A stretch of DNA of 64,000 nucleotides from positions 1,002,515-1,066,514 of the forward strand of contig NZ_WBJX01000001.1 in the NCBI RefSeq assembly GCF_008831075.1. The letters are read 5' to 3'. The stretch is from Pseudoclavibacter terrae (GTDB taxonomy: Bacteria > Actinomycetota > Actinomycetes > Actinomycetales > Microbacteriaceae). Below are positions 8,062 through 16,015 of this stretch, piece by piece. Numbering within the stretch: the first letter of the stretch is position 1; each line of letters begins with the position of its first letter. The notes beneath the pieces were generated by a model that saw nothing but the letters and a program-made list of their open reading frames with translations, made no database searches and had not been told where the DNA came from. The position numbers were made by a program, and so were the translations under genes.

Positions 8062-9830
8062 GCGGCGAGAGCTTCCGCGTCGACTTGCGCGGCATCGTCG
8101 ACATCCTGTCCCACCACCTGTACTCCAGCCCGCGCGTGTACCTCCGCGAGCTCATCCAGAACGCCAGGGACGCAGTCGTGGCCAGGAGCGAAGTCGACTC
8201 CGATGCACCGCGGGAGATCGCGATCGAGGTCGAAGATGGCGGGGCCGTGGTGGTCCGCGACTCCGGCATCGGGCTGACCGAGGAGGAGATGCGGTCGGTG
8301 CTCGCGACCATCGGTGCCTCGAGCAAACGGAGCGACTTCACGCGAGTGCGTCGTCAGTACCTGGGCCAGTTCGGCATCGGGCTGCTGTCGTGCTTCCTCA
8401 TCGCCGATCGCATCGAGGTGCGGTCGCGCAGCGCGCGTTCGGACGACGCGCCGACGCTGAGCTGGGTCGGGAGCTCCGACGGGACCTTCTCGATCACGAC
8501 CGCCCAGACGCCTCTGGCGGGGGCCGGCACCGAGGTGCGAGTGCAGGCGCGCGCCGACGACCGGGAGTGGGTGGAACCCGCGCGGGTGCACCTGCTCGCT
8601 GAGCGATTCGCGAGCTTGCTCGAGCTCCCGATCTCGCTGCAGTCGGGCGCGCAGCCGCAGCCCGAGATCGTCAGCACCCGGACGCCGCCCTGGAGAGGCT
8701 CCGACCTCGAGGCGACCGCCTGGTGTCATCGCGAGCTCGGCTTCGCGCCGCTGGCCGTGCTCCCCATCGACGTTCCCACTGCTGGCGTGGTCGGGGTGGC
8801 CTTCATCTCGGACAGCCCGGGGCGGGTCGGGAACCGGCACGGCGACACCGTCTACTCCCACGGCATGTTCGTTGCCGACGACAACGTGCAGCTGGCCCCG
8901 AACTGGGCCTACTTCGTGCGGCTCGCCGTCGAGAGCGGCGACCTCGCCCTGACCGCATCCCGAGAGTCCCTGCAGGATTCGCCGGCGATCAGCGATGTGA
9001 AAGAGCAGATCGGCACCCAGCTCAGGCAGAGGATCGAGCACTTCGCGCTGAGCGACCCGGTCGGCTTCGACCGGTTCATGGACGTCCATGCGAAAGGCAT
9101 CCTCGCCATGGCGGCGAGCGACGACGACATGCTCGACCTCGTGATCGGCCATGTGCCCTGGGAGACCAGCGAGGGCACGATGACGCTCGCGCAGATCCTG
9201 CGGCTCTCTGACGACGTGCAGTACACCGCGTCGATGACCGACTTCACCGCGTTCGCCCCGCTGCTGCGTGCGAAGCGGTCGCTGCTCGTGAACGGCTCCT
9301 ACGTCTACGGGAGCGAGATCCTGCGCAAGGTGCGCGAACGCCGCGGGCATGCCGCGCGCGTGCGGGCGTTCGACCCGCACGCGTTCCTCGACTCCCTCCC
9401 TGAACCGCGTGAGGGCGGCGCGGAGGCCCGCGGGTTCGAGGTGCACGCCCGTGCAGTCCTCGAACGGCTCGGAGTCGATCTCGATCTGCGCGCGTTCGCG
9501 CCTGCGTCCACGCCGTCCCTGTTCGTCGCCGCCCCCGGCGTGGACCACCGGAGCCGGCTGGCGGACGACGCCGCTGAGGCGGACCCGTGGGCGGGCTTGC
9601 TCAGCGAGCCTGAGGCGTCGCGTGCGCGACCGCGGCTCGTCATGAACGTCACGAGCGACGCGGTCCGCTCCCTCGTGCGCGTGCGCGACGAGCGAGTGCG
9701 GGCGGACGCCATCAGCGGGCTCTACGTCATCGGTCTCCTCCGGGCCGGCGAGACGCTCGACGAACGGCACGGTGAACTGCTCAGCAGCACGCTGCACACT
9801 CTCATCACGGCGGCGGGTGGCGGGGAGTGA
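8058..9830 (+). CDS. HSP90 family protein (HtpG-like GHKL ATPase)
   Basis: ATP-driven chaperone-like protein of the GHKL superfamily, 590 residues, slightly shorter than HtpG (about 620). The ATP-binding Bergerat motifs are complete: RELIQNARDA with E31 and N35, VVRDSGIGL with D68-x-G-x-G, and the lid GQFGIGLLS (G103-G108). The middle and C-terminal domains are divergent from classical HtpG, as in the actinobacterial HSP90 family protein group. The start is the GTG at 8058 that overlaps the stop of the helical protein by GTGA; a longer frame from 7671 would run through the upstream gene and is not real. No second htpG is visible. Likely works with the solenoid product. Confidence 0.92.
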   Translation: MSGESFRVDLRGIVDILSHHLYSSPRVYLRELIQNARDAVVARSEVDSDAPREIAIEVEDGGAVVVRDSGIGLTEEEMRSVLATIGASSKRSDFTRVRRQYLGQFGIGLLSCFLIADRIEVRSRSARSDDAPTLSWVGSSDGTFSITTAQTPLAGAGTEVRVQARADDREWVEPARVHLLAERFASLLELPISLQSGAQPQPEIVSTRTPPWRGSDLEATAWCHRELGFAPLAVLPIDVPTAGVVGVAFISDSPGRVGNRHGDTVYSHGMFVADDNVQLAPNWAYFVRLAVESGDLALTASRESLQDSPAISDVKEQIGTQLRQRIEHFALSDPVGFDRFMDVHAKGILAMAASDDDMLDLVIGHVPWETSEGTMTLAQILRLSDDVQYTASMTDFTAFAPLLRAKRSLLVNGSYVYGSEILRKVRERRGHAARVRAFDPHAFLDSLPEPREGGAEARGFEVHARAVLERLGVDLDLRAFAPASTPSLFVAAPGVDHRSRLADDAAEADPWAGLLSEPEASRARPRLVMNVTSDAVRSLVRVRDERVRADAISGLYVIGLLRAGETLDERHGELLSSTLHTLITAAGGGE

Positions 9831-9850
9831 TGCCCGGGCGGAATCGGGAG

Positions 9851-9856
9851 TAGGGT
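9851..9856 (+). promoter_or_regulatory. -10 TAGGGT of the reductase-like gene
   Basis: TAGGGT lies 41 nt before the ATG at 9898, leaving a short leader that carries GGAGG at 9886-9890. Confidence 0.4.
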
Positions 9857-9897
9857 CGCGGTCAGGATCTGATCTCGCGTCCGACGGAGGGCCCCGA

Positions 9898-10509
9898 ATG
9901 TCCGACACCACGTGCCACATGTCCATCTCCCTGGATGGCTTCGTCGCCGGCCCCGAGCAGAGTCGCGAGCATCCTCTCGGCAGGCGAGGGCACGACGTCC
10001 ACTCGTGGCACATGGGGGATCCGCGCGCGACCGACGCCGACGAGGCGGCGGCCACCTGGCTCATGCGGCCCCGAGGTGCCTACGTCATGGGCCGGAACAT
10101 GTTCGGCCCGATTCGCGGCGAGTGGGACGGGGACTGGCGCGGCTGGTGGGGCGAGGAACCCCCGTACCACGCGCCGGTGTTCGTGCTCACGCATCACGCC
10201 CGCGAACCCGTCGAGCTGGAAGGCGGCACGACCTTCCACTTCGTGACCGAGGGGTTCGACGCCGCGTACGCCCGGGGCCTTGCCGTCGCTGATGGCAAAG
10301 GCGTTGACATCGCGGGCGGCGCCTCCACGGTCAGGCAGGCGCTGCGGGCCGGCGTCATCGACGAGCTCGCCCTCGACATCGCGCCCGTCCTCCTGCATTC
10401 CGGCGAGCGGATGTTCGATGGCGTCGAGACGTTCGGGTACGAACCCGTCGAGGTGCTGCACTCGCCGCTCGCCACGCACATCCGCTACCGCAGGGTCGCA
10501 CAGGGCTGA
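9898..10509 (+). CDS. dihydrofolate reductase family protein (RibD C-terminal-like)
   Basis: Probable NADPH-dependent reductase of the RibD C-terminal/DHFR fold, 203 residues, cytosolic. Typical motifs are present: MSISLDGFVAGP at the start, YVMGRNMFGP for the cofactor strand, VFVLTHHAR, and VDIAGGASTVRQAL, which corresponds to the conserved GG-x-x-x-R/Q phosphate-binding segment. GGAGG at 9886-9890 places the ATG at 9898. Substrate unknown; the gene is monocistronic and converges on the DUF1801-like gene. Members of this family are scattered singly in actinobacterial genomes and are not the essential folA, which is usually about 160-190 residues with a different active site. Confidence 0.88.
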   Translation: MSDTTCHMSISLDGFVAGPEQSREHPLGRRGHDVHSWHMGDPRATDADEAAATWLMRPRGAYVMGRNMFGPIRGEWDGDWRGWWGEEPPYHAPVFVLTHHAREPVELEGGTTFHFVTEGFDAAYARGLAVADGKGVDIAGGASTVRQALRAGVIDELALDIAPVLLHSGERMFDGVETFGYEPVEVLHSPLATHIRYRRVAQG

Positions 10510-10559
10510 GCGTGCGGGCCGGTCGGGAGGACCCTGCCCGGCGTGCGACACCGCTGAGC

Positions 10560-10997
10560 TTACGAGCCCGCGGCCTTGCGCACGTAGTCGGCGATGGTCT
10601 TCTCGGTCTCCGGCGTGAGCTCGATGAGTGCAAACGAGGTCACCCAGAGGTCGCCGTCGTCGAGCTTCGCCGCTTCCTCGAAGCCGAGGGTCGCGTACCG
10701 GGTCGTGAACTTCGACGCCGCCTTGAAGAACACGACGACCTTGCCGTCGGCGTCGGTGTAGGCGGGGAAGCCGTACCAGGTCTTCGGCATCAGCTGCGGG
10801 GCGACGTCCTTCACGATGCGGTCGACGCCCTCGGCGAGCGCCTTGTCCGCGTCGGTCATCTCCGCGATCGCCTTCTGGATGGCCGCGTCCCCCGCGGCCC
10901 GGTTCTTGCCGGCCTTCTGCTCGGCGCGCAGCTCCGCGGCACGCTGCTTGACCGCCTCGCGCTCGTCCTTCGAGAGTCTGGTCGTCTTCTCCGCCAT
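10560..10997 (-). CDS. DUF1801-like (YdhG/CyaY-fold) protein
   Basis: 145 residues, soluble. The C-terminal two thirds (PKTWYGFPAY, GKVVVFFKAASKF, LDDGDLWVTSFAL) match the DUF1801/YdhG group of small alpha-beta proteins with a frataxin-like fold. The N-terminal 60 residues are a charged helix (LSKDEREAVKQRAAELRAEQ). AAGGAA at 11004-11009 gives the ATG at 10997 with 6-nt spacing. A -10-like TACCGT (11045-11040) lies upstream, and an inverted repeat at 11015-11039 sits directly after it, so expression may be controlled by a repressor or an mRNA hairpin. Function unknown. Confidence 0.82.
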   Translation of the reverse strand: MAEKTTRLSKDEREAVKQRAAELRAEQKAGKNRAAGDAAIQKAIAEMTDADKALAEGVDRIVKDVAPQLMPKTWYGFPAYTDADGKVVVFFKAASKFTTRYATLGFEEAAKLDDGDLWVTSFALIELTPETEKTIADYVRKAAGS

Positions 10998-11014
10998 GGC
11001 AGCTTCCTTCGTTC

Positions 11015-11039
11015 AGTCGTGAGCAGGTGAATCACGACT
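11015..11039. promoter_or_regulatory. inverted repeat AGTCGTGA-9-TCACGACT, candidate operator or 5' hairpin
   Basis: Perfect 8-bp arms with a 9-nt spacer, immediately downstream of the minus-strand -10-like TACCGT and upstream of the ribosome binding site of the DUF1801-like gene. It could be a dimeric repressor site over the transcription start or a stem at the 5' end of the mRNA. Confidence 0.5.
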
Positions 11040-11178
11040 ACGGTACGACCCCTGGAGCGCGGTCGCTTCTCCGAACCTGCTCGGTCTCCTCGAGCTCGAG
11101 AGGTCGAGGTCGGGTCGCGCGAAATGGCGTGGATCCCCAGCTCGCTCGTCCAGGATGGGCGCGTCTGAGGAGGCATAC

Positions 11179-11577
11179 ATGGGACTTCGCTGGTATTCGA
11201 CCGTCGTCGATTCGAGAGATCACCGCGCTCTTGCGGCCTGGTGGGCGGAGACGCTCGACTGGGAGGTCTCCTTCCAGGACGGAGATGAGGCGGTCGTCAT
11301 CCCGAAGTGGTTCGATGAGGACAACCCGGGTGTGCCATTCGAGCGGGTCGGACCCGGGCTCGTCTTCGTCCCGGTCGGCCAGGACAAGATCGTGAAGAAC
11401 CGTCTCCACATCGACCTGGCTGCTCCGCTGCACGAGAGCCAGGTGGCTCATGTCGACGCCTTGATCGCACGTGGCGCAACGCGCGCGGATGTCGGCCAGG
11501 GCGACGACGTCACGTGGGTTGTCCTCTGCGATCCGGAGGGCAACGAGTTCTGCGTGCTCTCGTCTCGCGAGAGCTGA
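11179..11577 (+). CDS. VOC superfamily protein (glyoxalase-like)
   Basis: 132 residues, one vicinal-oxygen-chelate-type domain of the glyoxalase-like group common in actinobacteria. The beginning (LRWYSTVVDSRDH, AAWWAETLDW) and end (WVVLCDPEGNEFCVL) are the typical opening and closing strands. The metal-binding positions of true glyoxalase I are not all apparent, so the ligand is unknown. GAGGAGG at about 11168-11174 fixes ATG 11179. It is preceded by the divergent DUF1801-like gene. Confidence 0.88.
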   Translation: MGLRWYSTVVDSRDHRALAAWWAETLDWEVSFQDGDEAVVIPKWFDEDNPGVPFERVGPGLVFVPVGQDKIVKNRLHIDLAAPLHESQVAHVDALIARGATRADVGQGDDVTWVVLCDPEGNEFCVLSSRES

Positions 11578-11634
11578 ATCGCGTCGCCCTGCGGGGCCGT
11601 GGGCGCCGCCGCAGAGATTGTCGGTGGTCCGGTC

Positions 11635-11640
11635 CAAGAT
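11635..11640 (+). promoter_or_regulatory. -10-like CAAGAT, possible leaderless start of the DUF2695 gene
   Basis: CAAGAT ends exactly 6 nt before ATG 11647, and no ribosome binding site precedes the ATG. The match to the hexamer is weaker than at most such sites in this window. Confidence 0.3.
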
Positions 11641-11646
11641 CGGGTC

Positions 11647-12006
11647 ATGACAGATCAACGAATCGACCAAGAAGCCGAGACCCTCGTCCAGGCGATAGCG
11701 AACGACCTGCTCGAACCCGGGCCACGCGAGTGCCTGCTGTGCTACGTCGCGGCGCAGCTCGACGAGTTCGGGTGCGACGGCGCCCACCGCTTCTCGCAGT
11801 GGTACCAGGAACGCACGGCCCCGCGAGCGACCGCACTCCTCGAGCGCCTCGATCGTCTGGGCGCCTACTGCGACTGCGAGATCTTCCTCAACGCCTACGA
11901 CGCGTTCGGGGGCGAGCCGGAGACGCTGCCGCAATGCCTCGGCGTTCGGCGAGGTTCAACTCAGCCGTGCAGGCTGTGGTGGAGGGACAGGCGATCCGCC
12001 TACTGA
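11647..12006 (+). CDS. DUF2695 domain protein
   Basis: 119 residues, soluble, rich in Cys and Trp. The core (RECLLCYVAAQLDEFGCDG, APRATALLERL, YCDCEIFLNAY) matches the small DUF2695 family found in actinobacteria and some firmicutes. The cysteine pairs CLLC and CDC plus later cysteines could bind a metal, but this is inference. Function is unknown. Its last 7 bases overlap the end of the convergent DksA-like gene. Confidence 0.85.
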   Translation: MTDQRIDQEAETLVQAIANDLLEPGPRECLLCYVAAQLDEFGCDGAHRFSQWYQERTAPRATALLERLDRLGAYCDCEIFLNAYDAFGGEPETLPQCLGVRRGSTQPCRLWWRDRRSAY

Positions 12007-12395
12007 CGGCCGGGGCGTCGCCGCTGCTCTGCGCAGGAGACGCACTGCTCCGCGAAGGGACGAACCCGGAGCCTGATGTTCGGGATGCGCTGGCCGCATG
12101 TCGAGCAGACGCCGTAGCGGCCCTCGTCCAGGCGGAGCAGTGCCGCCTCGATCTGCTGGAGCTCCGACTGCGCCGCATCCACCTGCCCGGCAAGGCGCGA
12201 CCACTCGGCTGACAGCGGAGCGCCATCTGGGTCGTGCTCGTCGTCGTCGTTGAGCGAGGATCGGTCCTCCACAAGCGCCCGCAGGGCCGCGGACGTAGCG
12301 GTGACGCGGTCGACGGCCTCCGCGCGGAGCGAGGCCAGTCGCGCCGCGTGCGTGGCGGCGCCATCGGGCTCCTCCATCTCGTGAGTGACGTGCAT
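12000..12395 (-). CDS. TraR/DksA family zinc-finger protein
   Basis: 131-residue member of the DksA/TraR family, whose members bind the RNA polymerase secondary channel or act as small zinc-finger proteins. The C-terminal zinc finger is complete: CSTC, 17 residues, then CVSC. The N-terminal part is helical and would form the coiled-coil (QVDAAQSELQQIEAALLRL). The start is uncertain: ATG 12395 is preceded by CAGAAT 7 nt upstream, consistent with a leaderless mRNA; ATG 12404 would overlap that hexamer. The catalytic-tip Asp pair of true DksA is not clear, so I call only the family. It converges on the DUF2695 gene with a 7-bp overlap. Confidence 0.88.
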   Translation of the reverse strand: MHVTHEMEEPDGAATHAARLASLRAEAVDRVTATSAALRALVEDRSSLNDDDEHDPDGAPLSAEWSRLAGQVDAAQSELQQIEAALLRLDEGRYGVCSTCGQRIPNIRLRVRPFAEQCVSCAEQRRRPGRQ

Positions 12396-12534
12396 GCTGG
12401 CCATTCTGCGCCACCAGCACCCCGGTCTGTCGAGGATCGCGCCTGGCAGGATCACGCGCCCGCGCTCAGGGACGGCCCGGGTTGCTCCCGCAGACTGACG
12501 GACCAGTCGAGAGCAGCTCATCGAACGGAGCCAC

Positions 12535-13785
12535 ATGGACACGGACGTCGTCGTCATCGGAGCAGGGCTCGCCGGCCTCAGGGCCGCGCGTATCCTCGAG
12601 GAACGCGGGCGCAGCGTCGTGGTCCTCGAGTCGGAGGACGAGGTCGGCGGCAGAGTCGGCACGGACGCCATCGACGGCTTCCTCTGCGACCGCGGCTTCC
12701 AGGTCCTCAACCCCGCCTACCCGGCACTGCGCGCCTCCGTCGACCTCGCGGCGCTCGACCTCAAGAGCTTCGGAGTCGGAGCCATCGTTCGTTCGGGGGA
12801 GCGGACGACGACGCTCGCGCATCCGCTCCGCCACCAGCAGTTCGCGCTGCAGACGCTGCTCAGCGGACACGTGCCCGTCTCCGACGTCCTCGCGCTCGCA
12901 CGCTGGCTCGGCCCGACGCTCGCAAACCCAGACCCGCAGGCCGCCGGACCGGATCAGACGCTGACCGCCTCCTTCGACGATGCGGGCCTCACCGGGCGGC
13001 TCCGACTCGACCTGCTCGACACGTTCCTCGCCGGAGTCCTGGCCGACAGCAGCGGCGGCAGCTCAGCGAACTACGTCAAGCAGCTCGTGCGCTACTTCGC
13101 GCTCGGCGCGCCAGGGCTCCCCGCCGACGGGATGCGCGCACTGCCCGCCCAGATCGCCGCCTCGCTGCACGAGCCCGTCCGGCTCGGCACCCCCGCGCGC
13201 GAGGTGACCGAGACCGCAGGTGGAGTGCGAGTCGTCACCGACCGGGGGACGATCCTCGCCCGAGCCGCGATCGTCGCGGTCGCCCCGAACGACCTCCCTG
13301 CACTGACCGGCCGGGCGGCTCCGGAGACGCACGGCCTGACAACATGGTGGTTCCGAGCGACGGGGACGCCGCGAACCGGGCCGTTCCTCCTTCTGGATGC
13401 CTCGAACCTCGGCGGCGGGCCGGCGGGGCCCATCTGGAACACCGCCGTCATCTCGGAGGTGGCCCCCTCCTACGCCCCGGACGGACAGCACCTCGTGCAG
13501 GCGACCACCCTCCTCGACCGCCTGGACGGACTCGCGAGCGAAGCGAACGTCAGACGCGACCTCGCCCGCCTGTACGGCACGCCCACCGACGGCTGGGAGG
13601 TGCTTGCGCACCACGTCATCCCGCACACCCTCCCCGCCCAGCCACCGCCCCTCGTCGACCGCGGGCCGGAGCGAGTCGGCGAGCGGCTCATCGTGACGGG
13701 CGACCACCGCGAGACAGGGTCCATCCAAGGCGCGCTGGTCGCCGGAAAACGGGCCGCAGACGCCACCGTCGAGCTCCTTGGCTGA
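12535..13785 (+). CDS. FAD-dependent oxidoreductase (amine oxidase/protoporphyrinogen oxidase-like)
   Basis: 416-residue flavoprotein. The Rossmann motif VVIGAGLAGLRAA is at the N-terminus with ESEDEVGGRVG (the GG-R motif) after it, and a C-terminal FAD contact IVTGDHRETGSIQGAL. Such proteins cover phytoene desaturase-like, protoporphyrinogen oxidase-like and amine oxidase enzymes; the substrate cannot be told here. GGAG at 12527-12530 supports ATG 12535. The next gene, a photolyase, starts at a TTG 8 bp before this stop, so the two are probably translationally coupled and may share a redox or light-related role. Confidence 0.88.
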   Translation: MDTDVVVIGAGLAGLRAARILEERGRSVVVLESEDEVGGRVGTDAIDGFLCDRGFQVLNPAYPALRASVDLAALDLKSFGVGAIVRSGERTTTLAHPLRHQQFALQTLLSGHVPVSDVLALARWLGPTLANPDPQAAGPDQTLTASFDDAGLTGRLRLDLLDTFLAGVLADSSGGSSANYVKQLVRYFALGAPGLPADGMRALPAQIAASLHEPVRLGTPAREVTETAGGVRVVTDRGTILARAAIVAVAPNDLPALTGRAAPETHGLTTWWFRATGTPRTGPFLLLDASNLGGGPAGPIWNTAVISEVAPSYAPDGQHLVQATTLLDRLDGLASEANVRRDLARLYGTPTDGWEVLAHHVIPHTLPAQPPPLVDRGPERVGERLIVTGDHRETGSIQGALVAGKRAADATVELLG

Positions 13786-15397
13786 ACCGAGAGCGACAGG
13801 GCGGGAGCTGCGCCTCGTCCTGCCCCACCAGCTCTTCGAGGCGCACCTCGCCGAGCCGAACGGAACCGTGTTCGTGCTCATCGAGCACGACCTCCTCTTC
13901 CGCCAGTACGCCTTCCACTCGCACAAGCTGGTCCTGCACCGAGCATCCATGACCCGGTTCGCGCAGCGGCTCCGCGCTGCAGGGCACCTCGTCGAGCACC
14001 TGAAGAGCGACCTGACTGCGCCGTCCGGACAGCAGCTGGCCGCCCTCGTCCGCCGACATTCGCCAACCCGGGTGACGTGGTTCGATGTCGTCGACGACTG
14101 GCTTGAACGCGACCTGGCCCTGGCACTGGCGGCAGGGGGCTACGCGGCGGCGGCGGAAGACGAGCTCGAGACGCCGAACTTCCTCACGGACCGGGCACAG
14201 CTGGACTCCTGGTTCGCGCACAACGAATCACGCATGCACGAGTTCTACATCTGGCAGCGTCGCAGACTCGGCATCCTCCTCGACGGCGACGGCCCAAGCG
14301 GCGGCAGCTGGTCGTTCGATGCGGACAACCGCAAGCGCCTGCCGAGGGGATACGTGCCGCCGACCGTCTCGCGCTTCCGCGGACACCCGAGCGTGCATCC
14401 CCAGGGCGCCTTCGACCTGGACGCACTCATGTCTCCCACCCCGCCATCAGATGACCGTGACGAAGGGGCCAAGCAGGTCGAACTCGCCATCGCCTGGGTT
14501 CGCGAGGAATTCCCCCAAGCGCCGGGGGACCCGACGACGTTCGCCTGGCCCACAACCGCCCACGAGGCACGCGAGCACCTCCACGAGTTCGTCCGGACAC
14601 GCCTCGACGACTTCGGCCCGTACGAGGACGCGATCTCCGCGGAGCATCCCTTCCTCAACCACAGCCTGCTCACGCCGGCACTCAACATCGGTCTGCTCGA
14701 CCCGCGCGAGGTGCTGCACACCACGCTCGCGAGCGCCGGCGCGGGCACACCGCTCGCCTCCCTCGAAGGCTTCGTGCGTCAGCTGATCGGGTGGAGGGAG
14801 TACATGCGGGCCACCTACCGGCTCCGGGGCCGGGAGCTCCGCACATCCAACGTTCTCGGACACACGAACCGCCTGGGGCGTGGATGGTGGACCGCCAGCA
14901 CCGGACTCGACCCCGTCGACCTCGTCATCCGTCGCGTGCTCGCGACCGGGTACGCCCATCACATCGAACGCCTCATGGTGCTCGGCAACGCGATGTCGCT
15001 GCTCCGCATCCACCCGGACGACGTCTACCGGTGGTTCATGGAGCAGTTCGTGGACGCCTACGACTGGGTCATGGTGCCGAATGTCTACGCCATGAGCCAG
15101 TTCGCGGCCGGCGAGGCGGTGACCACCAAGCCGTACGTCTCCGGCAGCAACTACCTGCGGAAGATGTCCGACCTCCCCTCGGGCGCGTGGACTGCGGACT
15201 GGGACGCCCTCTACTGGGACTTCGTCGCCCACCACCGCGCGGTCTTCGCCCGCAACCCTCGCACCCAGATGACGATCGCACTCATCCAGGGCATGGAACC
15301 GGAGACGCTCGAGCGGCATCGTTCCCGAGCGCGCGAGCTCCGACAGGACTCCGACGGAACCGAGCTCGTGATCGGGGCGACGCCAGGCACCACGTGA
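13778..15397 (+). CDS. cryptochrome/photolyase of the FeS-BCP (PhrB) clade without cluster cysteines
   Basis: 539-residue flavoprotein of the bacterial cryptochrome and (6-4) photolyase family: N-terminal antenna domain beginning LRLVLPHQLFEAHL and C-terminal FAD domain with YAHHIERLM (H394, H395, the pair needed for 6-4 photoproduct repair), WVMVPNVYAMSQFA and TKPYVSGSNYL. Founding members such as PhrB carry a 4Fe-4S cluster on four cysteines; this protein contains no cysteine at all, and the cluster loop is shortened to SDLPSGAWTADW (residues 464-475). The start is TTG 13778 inside the end of the oxidoreductase gene (TTGGCTGA). DNA repair is likely but unproven; a photoreceptor role is possible. 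Confidence 0.9.
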   Translation: MAEPRATGRELRLVLPHQLFEAHLAEPNGTVFVLIEHDLLFRQYAFHSHKLVLHRASMTRFAQRLRAAGHLVEHLKSDLTAPSGQQLAALVRRHSPTRVTWFDVVDDWLERDLALALAAGGYAAAAEDELETPNFLTDRAQLDSWFAHNESRMHEFYIWQRRRLGILLDGDGPSGGSWSFDADNRKRLPRGYVPPTVSRFRGHPSVHPQGAFDLDALMSPTPPSDDRDEGAKQVELAIAWVREEFPQAPGDPTTFAWPTTAHEAREHLHEFVRTRLDDFGPYEDAISAEHPFLNHSLLTPALNIGLLDPREVLHTTLASAGAGTPLASLEGFVRQLIGWREYMRATYRLRGRELRTSNVLGHTNRLGRGWWTASTGLDPVDLVIRRVLATGYAHHIERLMVLGNAMSLLRIHPDDVYRWFMEQFVDAYDWVMVPNVYAMSQFAAGEAVTTKPYVSGSNYLRKMSDLPSGAWTADWDALYWDFVAHHRAVFARNPRTQMTIALIQGMEPETLERHRSRARELRQDSDGTELVIGATPGTT

Positions 15398-15425
15398 TGG
15401 GCTTCCGGGGGACTGACCGGACTCC

Positions 15426-15431
15426 TATGAT
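15426..15431 (+). promoter_or_regulatory. -10 TATGAT of the VOC gene
   Basis: A good hexamer 54 nt before ATG 15486; the predicted leader of about 48 nt contains AAAGGAG at 15473-15479. Confidence 0.45.
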
Positions 15432-15485
15432 CATGGTGCGACGCGTAATCCGTCGTCACATGTCTCGAGCGCAAAGGAGCCCATC

Positions 15486-15896
15486 ATGGGCGTGTCCATG
15501 GTCTTCCCGAACCTGCCCGTCGCCGACGTCAAGGCGGCCACCGACTTCTACGTCGGGCTTGGCTTCACCATCAACCCGATGTTCTCCGACGACAGCACCA
15601 GCTGCGTCGTCGTCAACGAGCAGGTCGCGATCATGCTGCTGCAGACCGAGCGCTTCCAGGGCTTCCTGCCGGAGGGCGCGGAGACCATCGTGGGTGGAAA
15701 CCGCCACGAGAGCACGACCGCGCTCCTCCTCGGCAGCACCGAGGAAGTCGACGAGATCACGGCCAAGGCGGAGGCTGGCGGGGGCAGAATCCACCGTCCG
15801 GCTGAGGCGAACGAGTTCGGGATGTACGGTTCAGCGTTCGACGACCTCGACGGCCACCTGTGGGAGGTCTTCTACATGGCGGCCCCCGAGGCCTGA
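15486..15896 (+). CDS. VOC family protein (glyoxalase/bleomycin-resistance-like)
   Basis: 136-residue single VOC domain. The opening VFPNLPVADVKAATDFYVGLGF and the closing AFDDLDGHLWEVFYM are the paired beta-alpha-beta ends of the family; the W-E near the end corresponds to a usual metal-ligand Glu. It is unrelated to the other VOC protein at 11179 beyond the fold. AAAGGAG 6 nt before the ATG gives a clear start. No resistance function can be assigned. It is probably a single-gene unit between photolyase and MFS transporter. Confidence 0.9.
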   Translation: MGVSMVFPNLPVADVKAATDFYVGLGFTINPMFSDDSTSCVVVNEQVAIMLLQTERFQGFLPEGAETIVGGNRHESTTALLLGSTEEVDEITAKAEAGGGRIHRPAEANEFGMYGSAFDDLDGHLWEVFYMAAPEA

Positions 15897-16003
15897 GCCG
15901 CGCAGAGCACGGCTCCGCCTGCCTCCGTTGCGCAATGCGGCACGGGGGCTGGTGGAGCCGTCTCCCGTCTGGCACGGTTAGTCGTCCCCTCCACCCCGCA
16001 CCC

Positions 16004-16009
16004 TTGGAT
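16004..16009 (+). promoter_or_regulatory. -10-like TTGGAT of the MFS gene, possible leaderless start
   Basis: TTGGAT ends exactly 6 nt before ATG 16016; no ribosome binding site is seen. Confidence 0.3.
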
Positions 16010-16015
16010 AGGCAC

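Noticed and set aside
7167-10064. Very long antisense open frame (about 965 codons) opposite the solenoid/HSP90 genes
   Set aside because: High-GC shadow: low-complexity Arg/Pro/His composition, no family motifs, and the plus strand carries clear HSP90 motifs.
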